Positions 1-7,445 are shown, counted from the first letter of the stretch. The stretch: 13,434 nucleotides of DNA from SHZI01 sp964407855 (GCA_964407855.1 CAYOXI010000060.1:1-13434), one strand, 5' to 3'. The notes: generated by a model not told the origin, from the letters alone. Made by a program: numbers and translations.

Positions 1-885
1 CTGGCCTTCGACATCGCGATGCTGGAGTTGCTGCTGCCGCTCATGGTGGGCGCCACCACGGTGATTGCCACCGACGACGAAGTGCGGGATCCCGACGCCT
101 TGCTGCGGCGACTTGCAGATCCGCGGATCACCGTGATGCAGGCGACCCCCGCCACCTGGCGCAACCTGATCGCCGCCGGCTGGACGGGCCGCCCGGGACT
201 ACGCCTGCTGTCGGGTGGCGAGGCGCTGGACGGTGAACTCGCCGGACAACTGCTGGTGCGCGCTGACGCGCTGTGGAATCTCTACGGGCCCACGGAGACC
301 ACCGTCTGGTCGTGCTGCTGCCGGGTGCTCGATGCCGCCGTGCCTGTCAGCATCGGTCGGCCGATCGCCAACACCCGCTGCTACGTGCTCGATGCGGCCG
401 GCGAACCAGTGCCGGTCGGGATGCCGGGCACGCTGTGGATCGCAGGCCACGGCGTGGCGCTCGGCTATCACCGGCGGCCGGCACTGACAACCGCGCGTTT
501 TCGTCCCGATCCCTACGGGGAAGGGTCCATGTACGACACGGGAGACCGGGCCCGGTGGCGGCGCGACGGGCAGCTGGAGTGGCTGGGTCGCAGTGATTTT
601 CAGGTAAAGCTCCGGGGCTTCCGGATCGAACTCCAGGAAATCGAAAGCGCGCTGCGCAGCCTGCCCGCTGTGGCAGACGCCGCTGTCCTGCTGCGCGAGA
701 TTGCCGGCGACCCGCGCCTGGTGGCCTTTGTCGTGCCCGACCCGGTCGCTGCGGTGGCGCCCGGGTCCGACGGATTAAGCGGGTCGCTGGCCCGCGTGCT
801 GCCGGACTACATGATTCCCGCGCACTTCGTGCCGCTGCCGGCCCTGCCGCTCACACCCAATGGCAAGGTGGACAGGGCCGCGCTC
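1..885 (+). other. NRPS adenylation domain A1 (partial), predicted glycine
   Basis: I aligned this domain by eye to GrsA PheA to read the ten Stachelhaus positions: D235 (10-12), I236 (13-15), L239 (22-24), Q278 (139-141), L299 (208-210), G301 (214-216), L322 (280-282), V330 (304-306), W331 (307-309), K517 (865-867). From memory, DILQLGL(I/V)WK-type codes belong to glycine-activating domains. The A5 motif YGPTETT and the A7 and A8 regions (YDTGDRARW, GRSDFQVKLRGFRIE) are canonical, so the domain should be active. The N-terminal half (A1-A3) is outside the window. The substrate call is inference from the code. Confidence 0.75.
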
Positions 886-3800
886 GCCTGCGACGAGCCG
901 GTCGCGCTGCCTGCTCCGGTCGTGGCGCCGCGGAATCCTGCCGAGATCCGCGTTGCCGCGCTGTTTGCCGAGTTGCTGGGACTGCCGGTGGTATCCGTCG
1001 ATGCCGATTTCTTTGCGTTGGGTGGCCATTCCCTGCTGGTCACCCGGCTCCTCGCCCGACTCCGGGACAGCACCGGCATCAGCGTCCCCCTCAGGCAGTT
1101 CTTCGTCGATCCCACCGTGGCCGGCTTGGTACATGCCCTTTCCCGGGNNNNNNNNNNNNNNNNNNNNNNNNNNNNNNNNNNNNNNNNNNNNNNNNNNNNN
1201 NNNNNNNNNNNNNNNNNNNNNNNNNNNNNNNNNNNNNNNNNNNNNNNTTCCCGGGCGCTTGCCGGACACCTGGTCGAACCGGTGCCAGCGCAGCCGTCGC
1301 CGCCCGGCTACGGGGAGCGCGAGGCACCGTTGTCGCTGGTCCAGCAACGGCTCTGGTTCCTCGAGCAGCTCCGCTCAGGCTCTGCGGCCTACAACCTGGC
1401 CTTTGCCTGGCGACTCGCCGGCCCCCTGGATGCCATCGCGCTTAAGCGCGCGCTCGACGCGCTGGCTGCGCGCCACGAGGTGCTCCGGACCCGCTTCACG
1501 GCGACCGACGGCGTGCCTGTGCAGCGGGTGGTCGACGATCAGCCCATCCCGCTGAACAGGCTGGATGTCCGGGACGTTACCGGTCGGGGCGGTATCGGCG
1601 TGGCCCTCCGGGCGCTGGCCACGGAAGCTTTCGACCTGGCGACCGGTCCCCTGTGGCGGGTGACCGTGCTGCACGAGGCTGAGGATGCAGGAGGCACCCC
1701 GCAAAGCGTGCTGGTGGTCGTCCTTCATCACCTCATTGCCGATGGCTGGTCCCTTGCGGTCTTCAACCGGGAGCTCGCCCTGTTCTATGCCGCGGCCCGG
1801 GGCGCCAGCGTCGCGCTGCCGGATCCGCCTGCCTGGCAGTACGCCGACTTTGCCCGCTGGCAACGGGCGGCCCTCGCGGATGGTGAACTCCGCCGGCAAC
1901 TGGATTACTGGCGGCAGCAACTGGCGGATCTGCCGCCCTGGATCGAACTGCCCCTGGACCGGCCGCGCCCCGGCCGCCTGTCGGGACGGGGAGCAAGGCA
2001 CACACATCTGGTTCCCCGGACGCTGCACCAGGCTGCACGTGACTTCGCCAGGGCCGAGGGCTGCACGCTGTTCATGGTGCTGCTCGCCGCCTTTGACCTG
2101 CTGCTCGCCCGCCATGCCGGCACCGACGACGTGGTCGTGGGTACCCCGGTGGCTGGCCGCAGCCGTACCGAACTCGAAGGCCTGATCGGTTTTTTCGTCA
2201 ACACCCTCGTCCTGCGCACCGACCTGGCCGGCAATCCCACGGTGCGGGAGCTGCTCCACCGCGTAAAGAAAATGACAAGGGATGCCTACGCCAACGCGGA
2301 GCTGCCTTTCGAGCAGCTCGTTGAAGTGCTCCAGCCACCCCGCAACCCCGGACGTTCGCCGCTCTTCCAGGTGCTGTTCAACCTGCACAGCGAACCGCGC
2401 GAGCCCCTGTCGCTGGACGGTATCAGCTGCGCGGCCATCCCCATCGAACGGCGTACCGCCAAGTTCGAGCTCGCCGTGTCCCTCGTCGAGACCGCAACCG
2501 GCATCAGCACGACCTTCGAGTACGCGACGGACCTGTTCCTCGCCGCGTCGGTGGAGCGCATGGCCGCGGATTTCGCCATGCTCCTTGAGTGCATGGTGGC
2601 GTTTCCCGACCGGCGACTGTCGGCGCTGCCCTTCAGGAGCACGGCCGGCGGGCAGCCCGACGGCCCTGCGCCCGTAATCCGGATCAGCGAGCAGGAAACC
2701 TTGCCAGCTGTCTTTGCAGCCCTGCTTCGCGAGCACGGTGACCGGCTGGCCGTGTCCACACCGGGCGAGGACGGCAAGCCGGGTACGGAGTGGACCTATG
2801 CCACGCTCGGTGCCCGCGCCGGGGCCCTGGCCCGTGAGCTGCGGCAGCGCGGAGTGGCGCCGGGCGACCGTGTCGGCCTGTGGTTCGCGCACGGGGCAGG
2901 GCAGGTGGCCGGCATGCTGGGGGTGCTCCAGGCCGGCGCGGCCTGGGTACCACTGGATCCCGCCCTGCCGGAGCGGCGGCTCGCCAGCCTGGTCGCGGAC
3001 GCCGGCCTGCGGCTGGTCGTCAGCGAGCCTGGTGCCATCGATGCCTTCGGCAAGGGGCCGGCCAGCGGTGGCCTGGAAATCGTGCTGCTGCCGGAACCCT
3101 CGGCATCGGCTACTTTCGACCCGCGCGAGTGTCCGGCATCGTCCGCGGGCCTCGCCTACCTGATCTATACCTCGGGCAGCACTGGCCAGCCCAAGGGCGT
3201 TGTACAGTCCCACCACAATGTCCTGCGCAACGTCACGGCCTGGGCGCGGAACCTGGCACTCGGGCCGGCGGACCGGCTGAGCCTGTTCTCGACCTACGGC
3301 TACGATGCAGCCGTGCAGGACATCTTCGGTGCACTGCTGTCCGGTGCCGCCGTTTGTCCGCTGGATCTGCGCCGGCTGGACCGCGAAAGCCTGCTGGACC
3401 GCATTGCCGGTCGGGGCCTCACGGTGCTGCATGCCACGCCCACGGTCTACCGTTACCTCTTCGGGGGCCATGTGGCCTGCCGGCAGGACCTGTCCCGGGT
3501 ACGCCTGATGGTGCTCGGCGGCGAGGAGGCCCGGCGCGCGGACTTCGAACTCTTCAGGGCGCGCTTCCGGGCCGGTACCTCGCTGGTGAACGGCTACGGC
3601 CTGACCGAGGCGACCGCCGTCCTCCAGTGGTTCGGCACGCACGACAGTCATCCCCCGGGCCAGTCCCTGCCCATCGGGCGCCCGGTCGCCGGCCAGCGGG
3701 TACTGCTGCTGGACGAGCGGGGCGAGCCGGCGGCGATCCGGGGTGAAGTGGTGGTGGAGAGCATGACGGTTGCCGCTGGTTACTGGCCGTCGCCGGCGGC

Positions 3801-4593
3801 TGGGATCGGTGCGGGTCCGCAGCGGCTGCATACCGGTGATCTTGCCCGCTACCTGCCGGATGGCAACCTGGCGTTCGCGGGCCGACGCGATAACCAGGTG
3901 AAGATCGGCGGCGTGCGCGTCGAACCCGGCGAGATTGAGGCGGCCCTGCGGGAGCATCCAGCGGTCGGGCACGCGGCCGTTGTCGCCCGGGAGGCGCACC
4001 CCGGGGAAACCGGCCTCGTCGCCTTCGTCACACCCGGGACCGGCGGCCCGCTGCCACCTGAGTCCGAGCTGCGCGCACATTTGCGCGCACGGCTCCCGGC
4101 TCTTTTCGTCCCGGCACGCATTCTGACCGGCGAAACCCTGCCCCGGCTGCCAAACGGCAAGGTGGACCGGCAGCGACTCCGGTCACTGGCGGCAGCGGAG
4201 CCGGACCCGGGGCTTGCCGGCCCCGGCGAAGTCCCGGCCACGGACGGCCTGCCCGTGGTTCCTGACCAGGTCACGGGTACGCTGCTCGACATCTGGCGGG
4301 CACTGCTCCACCGCCCGGCCGTCGGCCTGGACGAGGATTTCTTCGCGCTGGGTGGCCACTCGCTGCTGGCCACGCGGCTGGTCGCGCGGGTGCGGGACCG
4401 CCTGCGGATCGAGCTGCCCCTGATCCAGATCTTCGAGGCACCGACGATTCGCGGTCTGGCTGCCCGGATCGTGACGCTGGCCGCCGGGGGCCAGGCTGGC
4501 CCGGCCCCGGCAATCCGGGCCCTTGGCCGGGTCCAGGCGCCCAATCAGGCGCCCGATCAGGCGCCGAATCCGGATTCGCCTGCCCAGCGATAA
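1..4593 (+). CDS. Nonribosomal peptide synthetase, C-terminal part (A-T-C-A-T), 5' end outside window
   Basis: Large modular enzyme that activates amino acids as adenylates and joins them on phosphopantetheine arms. The frame is open from base 1, so the protein starts upstream; 1530 codons are visible, including the gap. Domain order: A1 from its A4 motif (FDIAMLEL, 10-33) to A10 (NGKVDR, from 859); T1 with LGGHS at 1018-1032 (attachment Ser 1030-1032); C domain about 1327-2640 with the active-site HHLIADG at 1726-1746; A2 about 2700-4190 with YTSGSTGQPKG at 3166-3198 and NGKVDR from 4153; T2 with LGGHS ending at Ser 4360-4362; then a QAP-repeat tail and TAA. The C domain follows a T with no epimerase and looks LCL-like, joining two L or achiral residues. 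There is no thioesterase, reductase or terminal C domain, so release must be in trans or the chain passes to another protein. A 100-N gap lies between T1 and C but the frame continues. Product unknown. Confidence 0.95.
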   Translation: MAFDIAMLELLLPLMVGATTVIATDDEVRDPDALLRRLADPRITVMQATPATWRNLIAAGWTGRPGLRLLSGGEALDGELAGQLLVRADALWNLYGPTETTVWSCCCRVLDAAVPVSIGRPIANTRCYVLDAAGEPVPVGMPGTLWIAGHGVALGYHRRPALTTARFRPDPYGEGSMYDTGDRARWRRDGQLEWLGRSDFQVKLRGFRIELQEIESALRSLPAVADAAVLLREIAGDPRLVAFVVPDPVAAVAPGSDGLSGSLARVLPDYMIPAHFVPLPALPLTPNGKVDRAALACDEPVALPAPVVAPRNPAEIRVAALFAELLGLPVVSVDADFFALGGHSLLVTRLLARLRDSTGISVPLRQFFVDPTVAGLVHALSRXXXXXXXXXXXXXXXXXXXXXXXXXXXXXXXXXXSRALAGHLVEPVPAQPSPPGYGEREAPLSLVQQRLWFLEQLRSGSAAYNLAFAWRLAGPLDAIALKRALDALAARHEVLRTRFTATDGVPVQRVVDDQPIPLNRLDVRDVTGRGGIGVALRALATEAFDLATGPLWRVTVLHEAEDAGGTPQSVLVVVLHHLIADGWSLAVFNRELALFYAAARGASVALPDPPAWQYADFARWQRAALADGELRRQLDYWRQQLADLPPWIELPLDRPRPGRLSGRGARHTHLVPRTLHQAARDFARAEGCTLFMVLLAAFDLLLARHAGTDDVVVGTPVAGRSRTELEGLIGFFVNTLVLRTDLAGNPTVRELLHRVKKMTRDAYANAELPFEQLVEVLQPPRNPGRSPLFQVLFNLHSEPREPLSLDGISCAAIPIERRTAKFELAVSLVETATGISTTFEYATDLFLAASVERMAADFAMLLECMVAFPDRRLSALPFRSTAGGQPDGPAPVIRISEQETLPAVFAALLREHGDRLAVSTPGEDGKPGTEWTYATLGARAGALARELRQRGVAPGDRVGLWFAHGAGQVAGMLGVLQAGAAWVPLDPALPERRLASLVADAGLRLVVSEPGAIDAFGKGPASGGLEIVLLPEPSASATFDPRECPASSAGLAYLIYTSGSTGQPKGVVQSHHNVLRNVTAWARNLALGPADRLSLFSTYGYDAAVQDIFGALLSGAAVCPLDLRRLDRESLLDRIAGRGLTVLHATPTVYRYLFGGHVACRQDLSRVRLMVLGGEEARRADFELFRARFRAGTSLVNGYGLTEATAVLQWFGTHDSHPPGQSLPIGRPVAGQRVLLLDERGEPAAIRGEVVVESMTVAAGYWPSPAAGIGAGPQRLHTGDLARYLPDGNLAFAGRRDNQVKIGGVRVEPGEIEAALREHPAVGHAAVVAREAHPGETGLVAFVTPGTGGPLPPESELRAHLRARLPALFVPARILTGETLPRLPNGKVDRQRLRSLAAAEPDPGLAGPGEVPATDGLPVVPDQVTGTLLDIWRALLHRPAVGLDEDFFALGGHSLLATRLVARVRDRLRIELPLIQIFEAPTIRGLAARIVTLAAGGQAGPAPAIRALGRVQAPNQAPDQAPNPDSPAQR
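1148..1247. other. Assembly gap of 100 N inside the NRPS; flanks overlap by 8 bases
   Basis: Exactly 100 N, the usual placeholder for a gap of unknown size. The last eight bases before it (1140-1147) and the first eight after it (1248-1255) are both TTCCCGGG. Collapsing the overlap keeps the frame and gives a smooth T-to-C linker reading ALSRALAGHL. The real sequence is therefore probably continuous, with nothing missing. Confidence 0.9.
2700..4190 (+). other. NRPS adenylation domain A2, atypical specificity core
   Basis: A complete adenylation domain with A3 YTSGSTGQPKG, A7 LHTGDLARY, A8 GRRDNQVKIGGVRVE and A10 NGKVDR, all intact. The A4-A5 core is unusual: A4 reads YGYDAAVQDIF instead of the common FDxSxxE type, and A5 reads NGYGLTEATA instead of YGPTETT. 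By alignment to GrsA PheA the code is D (3304-3306), A (3307), Q (3316), H (3430), V (3511), G (3517), G (3592), A (3616), V (3619), K (4159), giving DAQHVGGAVK. I do not recognise this code. The substrate could be a non-proteinogenic amino acid or a non-amino carboxylate; the sequence alone does not decide. Confidence 0.8.
4534..4569 (+). repeat. Three 12-bp tandem repeats coding QAP(N/D) in the NRPS C-terminal tail
   Basis: Three consecutive in-frame 12-base units (4534-4545, 4546-4557, 4558-4569) encode QAPN-QAPD-QAPN, just beyond the last carrier domain and eight codons before the stop. The units differ only at a wobble base and at the Asn/Asp codon. The tail is proline-rich and probably disordered. 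It may be a linker or docking tail, or simply slippage in non-conserved sequence. Confidence 0.85.
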
Positions 4594-4658
4594 ACTATCT
4601 AGACACTTCAGCCGGACCACCTGCCGCCGACCAGGGCCCGGAAGACGTTAACATCCGC

Positions 4659-4675
4659 CCCGTGGTCATCACGGG
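4659..4675. other. Small inverted repeat in the NRPS-folE spacer
   Basis: A six-base inverted repeat, CCCGTG and CACGGG, separated by five bases, lies 24 bp upstream of the folE ATG. The rest of the 105-bp spacer shows no clear terminator or convincing promoter. It could be a weak operator or hairpin, but such short repeats are common in GC-rich DNA. Confidence 0.25.
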
Positions 4676-4687
4676 CACACCCAGCCC

Positions 4688-4693
4688 AGAGGT
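4688..4693 (+). promoter_or_regulatory. Candidate ribosome binding site for folE start at ATG 4699
   Basis: AGAGGT lies five bases before ATG 4699. It competes with a second, stronger site further downstream (4747-4753), so the folE start is ambiguous by 21 codons. Confidence 0.4.
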
Positions 4694-4698
4694 GCACC

Positions 4699-5366
4699 AT
4701 GAGCAGCAGACTCCCGAGTGCCTCCCGCGCAGATTTTCAGGACATCAGAGGAGCCGCCAGAGTGTCCCAGCAACCCGTGGCCAGACTTCCGGCGTCTCCC
4801 CAGGACGAACAGCAGGTCATCGAGCAGATGACCGAGCGCTACCGGGACATCATCACCCTGCTGGGCGAAGACGTGACCCGGGAGGGTCTCGCCAAGACCC
4901 CGGAACGGGCCGCCAAGGCCATGCATTTCCTGACCCGCGGCTACCGGCAGGACATCGGCGCGCTGATCAACGAAGCGGTGTTCACCAGTGATACGGACGA
5001 GATGGTGATCGTGCGCAACATCGAGATGTATTCCATGTGCGAGCACCACATGCTGCCCTTCATCGGCAAGTGCAGTGTCGCCTACCTGCCCGATGGCAAG
5101 GTTCTGGGCCTGTCGAAGATTGCCCGGATCGTGGACTATTTCGGGCGGCGTCTGCAGATCCAGGAGGTACTGACCAAGCAGATCGCCGAGTGCGTCCAGG
5201 CCGCCATCGGCGGCAAGGGTGTCGGCGTGGTCATCGAAGCCCAGCACATGTGCATGATGATGCGGGGCGTGGAGAAGCAGAATTCCACCATGACCACGTC
5301 CTGCATGCTGGGCAATTTCCGCTCCCACCCGCAGACCCGGAACGAATTTCTCCGCCTGCTCGGCAA
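4699..5366 (+). CDS. folE: GTP cyclohydrolase I FolE, 3' end lost in gap
   Basis: Converts GTP to 7,8-dihydroneopterin triphosphate, the first step of tetrahydrofolate and pterin synthesis; a cytosolic zinc enzyme. Counting from ATG 4699, the zinc ligands are C114 and H117 in MCEHHML and C185 in HMCMMMRG, with the neighbouring conserved H116 and H183. VLGLSKIARIVD, EKQNSTMTTSC and TRNEFLRLL are family hallmarks, of the HMCMMMRG type shared with Gram-positive and animal enzymes. At 222 visible residues it is already the length of the E. coli enzyme, so only a few codons and the stop should be inside the gap. GTG 4762 with a good Shine-Dalgarno is an equally plausible start. It follows the NRPS by 105 bp on the same strand; whether it serves the peptide pathway or only folate synthesis cannot be told. 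Confidence 0.95.
4747..4753 (+). promoter_or_regulatory. Candidate ribosome binding site for folE start at GTG 4762
   Basis: AGAGGAG lies eight bases before an in-frame GTG at 4762. This is a better Shine-Dalgarno match and spacing than the site before ATG 4699. The FolE N-terminus is not conserved, so homology does not settle which start is used. Confidence 0.45.
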
Positions 5367-5466
5367 NNNNNNNNNNNNNNNNNNNNNNNNNNNNNNNNNN
5401 NNNNNNNNNNNNNNNNNNNNNNNNNNNNNNNNNNNNNNNNNNNNNNNNNNNNNNNNNNNNNNNNNN
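5367..5466. other. Assembly gap of 100 N; join unsupported by sequence
   Basis: Exactly 100 N. The left flank ends inside folE and the right flank begins inside a different gene on the opposite strand. Unlike the first gap, the flanks share no end overlap, so the true gap length is unknown and adjacency of the two contigs rests on scaffolding only. Confidence 0.9.
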
Positions 5467-5750
5467 TCGTCTTCCGTCAGGCGCGTGGCGGTGGCGATCA
5501 CTGCCACCAGGCCATGGTCCGGACTACGGGGCAGGCGGGTCTGGTGCAGGCGCTCCCAGATAAGGATCCGCGCCGTCGGCGTGCGCAGGTCGGAGGACTG
5601 CTCGATCAGGTCCCGGCGGCGGCGCTCGGCTGACTCCGACTGCTGCATCAGCTGTCTGGTGCGGAAGTCATTGAGTCCGTCGTCGTCGACCAGGCTGGTC
5701 ATGGGCTTGGCGGGTCTGGCAGTCCTGAGCGGTGTGCGGGGTTCATCCAT
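5467..5750 (-). CDS. Uncharacterised protein, C-terminus lost in gap
   Basis: I do not recognise this gene. Ninety-four codons are visible from ATG 5750 (start MDEPRTPLRT) to the gap. The first part is polar and charged with an ERRRRD stretch. The second part, TPTARILIWERLHQTRLP then HGLVAVIATATRLTED, looks like a conserved amphipathic helical region. There is no signal peptide or membrane segment. An in-frame GTG at 5780 would add ten residues but has no visible Shine-Dalgarno. Composition and codon use match the surroundings, so a real gene is likely. It converges on folE if the scaffold join is right. Confidence 0.6.
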
Positions 5751-5798
5751 GGGTTCGCAGCCTACGCCTTGTGGCGCCACTAAGCGAGGAGGTGCGCC

Positions 5799-5830
5799 GC
5801 TGAGGCCGGCTGAGCCCGGCCGCGCTCAGC
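5799..5830 (-). terminator. Hairpin at the end of the DUF1838 gene, possible terminator
   Basis: GGCCGG (5804-5809) and CCGGCC (5816-5821) form a six-pair stem with a six-base loop. An outer pairing GCTGA (5799-5803) with TCAGC (5826-5830) is interrupted by four bases. It overlaps the TGA stop of the DUF1838 gene and no U-run follows on the minus strand, so it is not a classical intrinsic terminator. It could protect the mRNA 3' end. Confidence 0.35.
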
Positions 5831-6860
5831 GCAGTGGCTCGAGCGGCGCAGGCGGCAGCGGCTGCACCGGGGCGCGCTCCAGCCGGTAACCCAGCCAGGT
5901 GTCCCGCGGCTGGGTATCAGGGCCGTCCTCGGGTGCCGCCATGAAGTCCGGCCGGTTCTTTTCGCACCAGCGCAGCACCTTGGGGGGGATGTTGCCCAGC
6001 CCGGGCTTCAGCTTGTAGCTGTGGGAGCGTGCGGTCAGGTACCCCGAAATCCGCGTATCGCCCATCAGCATCCAGGGCCAGAACTGGCCCACGCGGAAGA
6101 AGCCCGCGTGGAAATTCGCCGACGGCAGATTGCGGTCGGCCAGCTCGGCGTGGGATGCCGAGAACATGAAATGTTCCGAAGGCGTGATCCATTGCCCGGT
6201 GGACTCCCGCGGGTAGACGGCCGGGTCCAGGGGGTTGCGGTAGCGGTGGATGTACTCCCAGGTAAGCAGTACCCGGTCGCCCATCACCTCGAAGGGCAGG
6301 ATGAATGGCACCCGCCGCGGCGTGCCGGCAGCTGCCTCGCCCCCTTCATTCATTACCGTGCGGTCACCCTTGTCACCCATCTCGAAAACCGGCATGTCGA
6401 AACCGAAGGTGGCCCGCAGGGACGGATTGAAGAAGTTGTAGACCTCCACCGTGTGCCCGGACCAGGGATTCTTCCAGGTGTCCATCACCTCGCCGGTGGC
6501 GAGATCCGTAAACAGGGCGCATTCCTTGCCGATGATGCGGACGTGGCCGTTCGGCAGCAGGAAGCACTGGAATATTCCAAAGCCTGTATAGCCAAAGACA
6601 GGCTGCAGTCGCTGGTCGCCGATCAGCGCGTACTGGGTGCCGTGGTAAGCGGTGTACACGGGTTCGTCGTAGCTGCCCCACAGTTTCCCGAAGCAGTAGA
6701 CGTTGTCGCGGGGATCGGAGAAATCCAGTCCGCCTGTGGCTGCATGCTGTCCACCGGCACCCCACGAAGGGCCCATTGACACGCGATTGCCTGCGCCGCC
6801 TGCTGCCGTCGCGTCCGGCCGGCGACTGAGCAGCGACTGGTGAATGGAATCAAACCACAT
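5826..6860 (-). CDS. DUF1838 family protein
   Basis: A 344-residue protein of unknown function recognised by its DUF1838-like core: LDFSDPRDNVYCFGKLWGS, then VYTAYHGTQYALIGDQ, FGYTGFGIFQ, NPWSGHTVEVYNFFNPSL and a C-terminal RISGYLTARSHSYKLKPG. Family members are often exported with Tat signals; none is seen here. The frame stays open far upstream to 7511, but that part is low-complexity Arg/Pro/Gly sequence lying over the membrane-protein gene in another frame. ATG 6860, with a G-rich stretch about eight bases upstream, is therefore the preferred start; Met at 6779 is an alternative. The protein is rich in Trp, Tyr and Phe, suggesting a substrate pocket, but no catalytic motif is known to me. 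It probably shares a transcript with the membrane protein 80 bp upstream. Confidence 0.85.
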   Translation of the reverse strand: MWFDSIHQSLLSRRPDATAAGGAGNRVSMGPSWGAGGQHAATGGLDFSDPRDNVYCFGKLWGSYDEPVYTAYHGTQYALIGDQRLQPVFGYTGFGIFQCFLLPNGHVRIIGKECALFTDLATGEVMDTWKNPWSGHTVEVYNFFNPSLRATFGFDMPVFEMGDKGDRTVMNEGGEAAAGTPRRVPFILPFEVMGDRVLLTWEYIHRYRNPLDPAVYPRESTGQWITPSEHFMFSASHAELADRNLPSANFHAGFFRVGQFWPWMLMGDTRISGYLTARSHSYKLKPGLGNIPPKVLRWCEKNRPDFMAAPEDGPDTQPRDTWLGYRLERAPVQPLPPAPLEPLR

Positions 6861-6940
6861 GACGGCAGAACCCCCCGGCAATTCCTGGCAGACAGCGATT
6901 TCCGGCAGAATATTGACGGAGCAGCTGACCGTCCGCCGGC

Positions 6941-7390
6941 TTATGTCAGGGCCTGACTCTTGGGCGGACAGAGCAGCGCGAAGACGAGCCCCCCGGCTGC
7001 GCCGGCTGCCACCAGGCTCAGCAGGCCAGCGAGGCTGCGCGTGGCGGCGATTGCATCCAGGGACAGCGCATAGTTCATCAGGCGCAGCGCCGTATAGACG
7101 CCGGCCGCACCGGCAGCGGCACAGAGCGCCGTGCGCGCCGCGGGTAACCACCGGGCGAGGACGGCACCGACGGGCAGGGCGAGGCCCAGCGCAACCGCTA
7201 GTATGATGGCGTACAGGGGTGTGAAGCCCGCCAGATCCTGGAGCGTCGTTCGCAGCCGGATGCCTGCCGGGATCTCCGCGCCCAGCCCGGCAAGAGACGC
7301 CAGGTTGAACTGGGTCTGGGCCACGGTACCGAGGACCGCGGCGACGATGACCGCAGCGACGTAGGCGAGACCGGTACGCAGTGCTGTCAT
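6941..7390 (-). CDS. Small integral membrane protein, four predicted helices
   Basis: A 149-residue hydrophobic protein with helices near residues 6-26, 55-78, 85-107 and 119-143. The first loop holds the polar stretch TQFNLASLAGLGAEIPAG and LRTTLQDLAG, and the third helix ends in LRLMNYAL. Similar unnamed proteins are, as far as I recall, common in proteobacteria; no function is known to me. It starts at ATG 7390 and ends with TAA at 6941, 80 bp before the DUF1838 start on the same strand. The 112-bp region upstream is shared with the divergent PQQ dehydrogenase gene. Confidence 0.75.
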   Translation of the reverse strand: MTALRTGLAYVAAVIVAAVLGTVAQTQFNLASLAGLGAEIPAGIRLRTTLQDLAGFTPLYAIILAVALGLALPVGAVLARWLPAARTALCAAAGAAGVYTALRLMNYALSLDAIAATRSLAGLLSLVAAGAAGGLVFALLCPPKSQALT

Positions 7391-7416
7391 GCGCCTTGCC
7401 TGTTGCCTGCAGGCGG

Positions 7417-7445
7417 ATTATTGATGGTTCGGGCGCGAAGCTTAA
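7417..7445 (-). promoter_or_regulatory. Candidate sigma-70-like promoter for the membrane-protein gene
   Basis: On the minus strand a -35-like TTAAGC (7445-7440) and a -10-like AATAAT (7422-7417) are separated by 17 bases, and the -10 is 26 bases from the ATG at 7390. The -10 matches five of six consensus bases but the -35 only three. A perfect ten-base palindrome GCCTGCAGGC (7405-7414) lies between the -10 and the start. This is a weak prediction by eye. Confidence 0.3.

Noticed and set aside
1375..4080. A 901-codon open frame on the minus strand opposite the NRPS
   Set aside because: It lies antisense to clear C and A domain motifs and its translation is Arg/Gly/Pro/His-rich with no domain; a GC-rich antisense shadow.
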